This document shows positions 30,458 through 33,064 of a stretch of DNA of 33,064 nucleotides, in pieces. Source of the stretch: Phenylobacterium sp. (lineage in GTDB: Bacteria; Pseudomonadota; Alphaproteobacteria; Caulobacterales; Caulobacteraceae); the NCBI RefSeq assembly GCF_016793285.1, contig NZ_JAEUMO010000072.1, forward strand, positions 1-33,064, in the 5' to 3' direction. The position numbers were made by a program, and so were the translations under genes. The notes below the pieces were generated by a model. The model ran no database searches, was not told where the DNA came from, and saw only the letters and a program-made list of their open reading frames with translations. Each line of letters starts with the position of its first letter. Within the stretch, counting starts at the first letter, position 1.

Positions 30458-33064
30458 ATGCTGTCTCGAAAGAGTATCCTGTTGTCGTGCGCGTTTGCGG
30501 CGACGGCGAGTGCGATGTCGGCCACGGCGGCCTTCGCGCAATCCAGCACCAACGAAATCGAAGAACTGGTGGTCACCGCCGAAAAGCGGGAGCAGTCCCT
30601 GCAGGACGTGCCTGTCGCCGTGTCGGCGTTCACGGACGAACGGCGCGAACTGGTCGGCATCAACTCGGTGCAGGACCTCACCAACTTCACGCCGGGCCTG
30701 GCGTACTCCACCAACAACGACCGCGCCTCGCTGCGTGGCATCGGCCGCTTCTCGAACAACCGCTCCACCGAGGGCGGCGTGGCCATGTACAACGACGGCT
30801 TCTACACCTCGTCGGTGACGGCCTTCGCGCAGTCCACCCTGTTCCTGGAGCGCACCGAGGTGCTGCGCGGGCCGCAGGGCACCCTCTACGGCAAGAACGC
30901 CATCGGCGGCGCGCTCAACATCGTCTCCAAGCGGCCCACCGACGACTTCTTCGCCGAGTTCCGCACCAGCTACGGCAACTATGACGCCAAGGCGGCCGAG
31001 GCCGCGGTCTCCGGCCCGCTGTTCGCCGGCATCCGGGGCCGCCTGGCCGCGTCCTGGGGCAACATCGGCAAGGGCGTCTTCGAGAACCTCAACCCGAACG
31101 GCAAGGACGAAGGCAATCGCGGCACGGTCTGGACCGGCGAGTTCCAGCTCGACGGGAGCCTGGCCGACGGCAAGCTCGAGTGGTGGCTGAAACACTCCAC
31201 GACCGAATGGCACACCCTGGGCCGCGGCCCGGGCGGCCGCACCACCGCCACCTACGGCTTCGGCGTGACCGACAACCCGTTGCAGGCGCCGCTGACGCCG
31301 AACTCCGCCCGTTTCGGACTGTCCACCGCGCTCGCAGGCAACACCTGCCAGCTCTGCTTCGACACCGACGACGGCAACTACATCAACCTCGAGAGCCAGA
31401 CCACGACCCTCAACGTGACCTTCCACGCCGACACGTTCGACGTGAAGTACATCACGGGCAGGACCTACTACGACTATCGCCTGCAGACCGACCTCGACGG
31501 CACGTCGCGCCAGGCGCCGTTCTTCCTCAGCCTGCAGAACCCGCTCGCGCCCACGACCAACGTGAACGCGCTCTACTTCCCGCGGCAGCACAACCAGTAC
31601 CAGGAAGAGGTCTGGTGGTTCTCGAACGAGATCAACATCGCCTCGACCACCGACGGTCCCATCCAGTGGCTGTTCGGCGCCTACCAGTTCCGCGAAGGCT
31701 CGAACTACCGGCTCTCCGACGCCCGCTTCCCTGACGACGCGCGCTTCGAGACGCCGATCCTGTTCAACGCGACCAACCCGCTCGCCACGGCGGCGGCGGC
31801 GCCGAACCCGCTGCGCCGCTACGCGGTCGGCGAGTCCGAGAACAAGAACGAATCCTATGCCGCCTTCGGCCAGGTGGACTGGCAGATCAACGAAGCGTTC
31901 AAGGCGACGGCGGGCCTGCGCTACACCTACGACGAGAAGACCTCGTTCGAAGGCGCGCGGCTGTTCTGCCTCTACACCGCCTCGTGCCCCGTCTCGCGCG
32001 TGAACGGCCGCCCGGTCGATATCACCGCGGCCGCGTCGCCCGGCTTCTCGACGGTCAACGGCGTGCAGGTCACCGACGCTGCCGTCGTGGGCGGGGTCGG
32101 CGGCATCTATACCGACCCGACGACCGGCCTGCGCCACCGCCTGCTGAACTACGACTGGAGCGCGCTGACCGGCACCTTCGGCATCGACTGGAAGCCGGAT
32201 CCGGACACCCTGATGTACGCAAAGTACTCGCGCGGCTACAAGGCGGGCGGCTTCGACTCGGGAACGACCACCCTCCAGACGTTCGTCACCACCGAGAAGG
32301 AGACGATCGACGCCTACGAGGTCGGCCTGAAGAAGACCTTCGGCGGCCGCCTCCAGACCAACGTCTCGGCCTTCTACTACGACTACCAGGACATCCAGAT
32401 CCCGCTGTCGTTCTTCAACGAGACGGTGGGCGCGAACCAGACCCGCTTCGTCAACGTGCCGAAGGCCGAGAACTACGGCCTGGAGGTCGAGACGGTGTGG
32501 CAGCCGATCGACGGCCTGCAGATCCTGGCGAACTACTCCTACCTGAACGCCAAGATCAAAGAGGGCGTGTTCTCGCCGGACCCGGATGATCCGCTGGCCC
32601 TCCAGCCCGGCGCCAAGATCGCGCCGGCCTCGGCTCAGGCCGCCAACGCCTGCATCCCCGGCCGCTCGCCGACGGGCACGGGCGCCAACGCCTGTTCGCT
32701 GCTGGTGAACGTCAACCAGGACCTCTCGGGCTCACGCCTGCCGTCCTCGACGCCGCATCGGTTCACGATCAACGCGAACTACACCTGGACGTTCGACCCC
32801 GGCAGCCTGTCGGTGTCGACCAGCTATGTGTGGCGGGACTCGACCTACTATTCGGTCTTCAACACCTACTACAACCGGGCCAAGTCCTACGGCACGACCG
32901 ACTTCCGGATGGTGTTCCGCGAAAAGGACGACAAGTTCGCGGTCATCGGCTCGATCAAGAACGTGTTCGACCAGCGTGGTTCTGCGGGCGTCTCCGGCAC
33001 CCGGATCACCAACAACGCGGTGGGCAACAACGTGAACCACCCGCTGTTCAACCGGGTGAACCAG
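30458..33064 (+). CDS. TonB-dependent outer-membrane receptor (partial, runs off the right edge)
   Basis: 869 codons are open to the window end with no stop. A signal peptide (cleavage about AFA-Q, residue 27) is followed by a TonB-box-like EELVVTA (34-40), a plug domain with ERTEVLRGPQGTLYGKNAIGG, and a long beta-barrel of alternating aromatic strands (for example YAKYSRGYKAGGFD, VSAFYYDYQDIQI). It imports a scarce ligand across the outer membrane using TonB energy; sugars, siderophores and vitamins are all possible. Cysteine pairs occur in predicted outer loops (NTCQLCFD, LFCLYTASC, ANACIPG/ANACSLL). It lies divergently from the DUF2157 pair; no linked inner-membrane transporter is visible. 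Confidence 0.93.
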   Translation, partial: MLSRKSILLSCAFAATASAMSATAAFAQSSTNEIEELVVTAEKREQSLQDVPVAVSAFTDERRELVGINSVQDLTNFTPGLAYSTNNDRASLRGIGRFSNNRSTEGGVAMYNDGFYTSSVTAFAQSTLFLERTEVLRGPQGTLYGKNAIGGALNIVSKRPTDDFFAEFRTSYGNYDAKAAEAAVSGPLFAGIRGRLAASWGNIGKGVFENLNPNGKDEGNRGTVWTGEFQLDGSLADGKLEWWLKHSTTEWHTLGRGPGGRTTATYGFGVTDNPLQAPLTPNSARFGLSTALAGNTCQLCFDTDDGNYINLESQTTTLNVTFHADTFDVKYITGRTYYDYRLQTDLDGTSRQAPFFLSLQNPLAPTTNVNALYFPRQHNQYQEEVWWFSNEINIASTTDGPIQWLFGAYQFREGSNYRLSDARFPDDARFETPILFNATNPLATAAAAPNPLRRYAVGESENKNESYAAFGQVDWQINEAFKATAGLRYTYDEKTSFEGARLFCLYTASCPVSRVNGRPVDITAAASPGFSTVNGVQVTDAAVVGGVGGIYTDPTTGLRHRLLNYDWSALTGTFGIDWKPDPDTLMYAKYSRGYKAGGFDSGTTTLQTFVTTEKETIDAYEVGLKKTFGGRLQTNVSAFYYDYQDIQIPLSFFNETVGANQTRFVNVPKAENYGLEVETVWQPIDGLQILANYSYLNAKIKEGVFSPDPDDPLALQPGAKIAPASAQAANACIPGRSPTGTGANACSLLVNVNQDLSGSRLPSSTPHRFTINANYTWTFDPGSLSVSTSYVWRDSTYYSVFNTYYNRAKSYGTTDFRMVFREKDDKFAVIGSIKNVFDQRGSAGVSGTRITNNAVGNNVNHPLFNRVNQ

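Noticed and set aside
30170-32137. Extension of the DUF2157 frame by 656 codons antisense to the TonB receptor
   Set aside because: The DUF2157 family start with a ribosome site is at 30169; upstream codons have shadow composition.
1-33064. CRISPR arrays, tRNA or rRNA genes, insertion sequences
   Set aside because: No regularly spaced repeats, cloverleaf-like segments, rRNA-like stretches, transposase motifs or paired terminal repeats were found by eye.

Overview
The window is very GC-rich, densely coded DNA from an alphaproteobacterium, most likely a member of Caulobacterales (Caulobacter/Phenylobacterium-like). This rests on the sfsA-map-radC neighbourhood, an HWE-family sensor kinase, DUF3618/holin-like envelope genes, a large TonB-dependent receptor and several secreted hydrolases. 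The assignment is inferred from gene content, not from a marker gene. I saw no rRNA, tRNA, CRISPR array, transposase, phage module or replication origin.

Left part (1-9.2 kb): the 3' end of sfsA, a secreted JAMM/MPN-like protein on the opposite strand with a less GC-biased look, map (methionine aminopeptidase), then an inserted block made of a periplasmic TPR protein, an ABC ATPase and a 1198-residue protein fusing an ABC-2 permease to an M1 metallopeptidase domain, and then radC. sfsA, map and radC usually sit together in alphaproteobacteria, so both the JAMM gene and the TPR/ABC block look like insertions into a conserved locus.

Middle (9.2-19.4 kb): a saccharopine-dehydrogenase-like oxidoreductase diverges from a GH84 (O-GlcNAcase-like) gene. 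The GH84 gene is coupled directly to a membrane-anchored protein with two retropepsin-type DTG sites. A DUF4142 lipoprotein with a good terminator, an MFS efflux pump with a second strong terminator, a secreted protein of unknown function (copy 1) and a patatin phospholipase follow. Next is a minus-strand set of envelope genes (DUF3618, holin-like, glycine/alanine-rich membrane protein, and an 88-residue relative of the DUF3618 protein).

Right part (19.4-33.1 kb): a secreted M28 aminopeptidase, a glycine-zipper envelope protein, an EthD-domain protein, an HWE histidine kinase, a 550-base gap with a candidate micro-membrane protein and a palindrome, a single-domain response regulator, and the DctA dicarboxylate symporter. 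These are followed by a Tat-type serine hydrolase coupled to copy 2 of the unknown secreted family, a GDYXXLXY/DUF2157 membrane pair, and a TonB-dependent receptor that runs off the right edge.

The most unusual points are the complete JAMM signature in a predicted periplasmic protein, the transporter-peptidase fusion with its TPR partner, the GH84-double-retropepsin pair, the shared YEGYD module in the envelope cluster, and the repeated use of one CTAG palindrome as the stop codon of both genes at convergent junctions. None is proven to be a new system.
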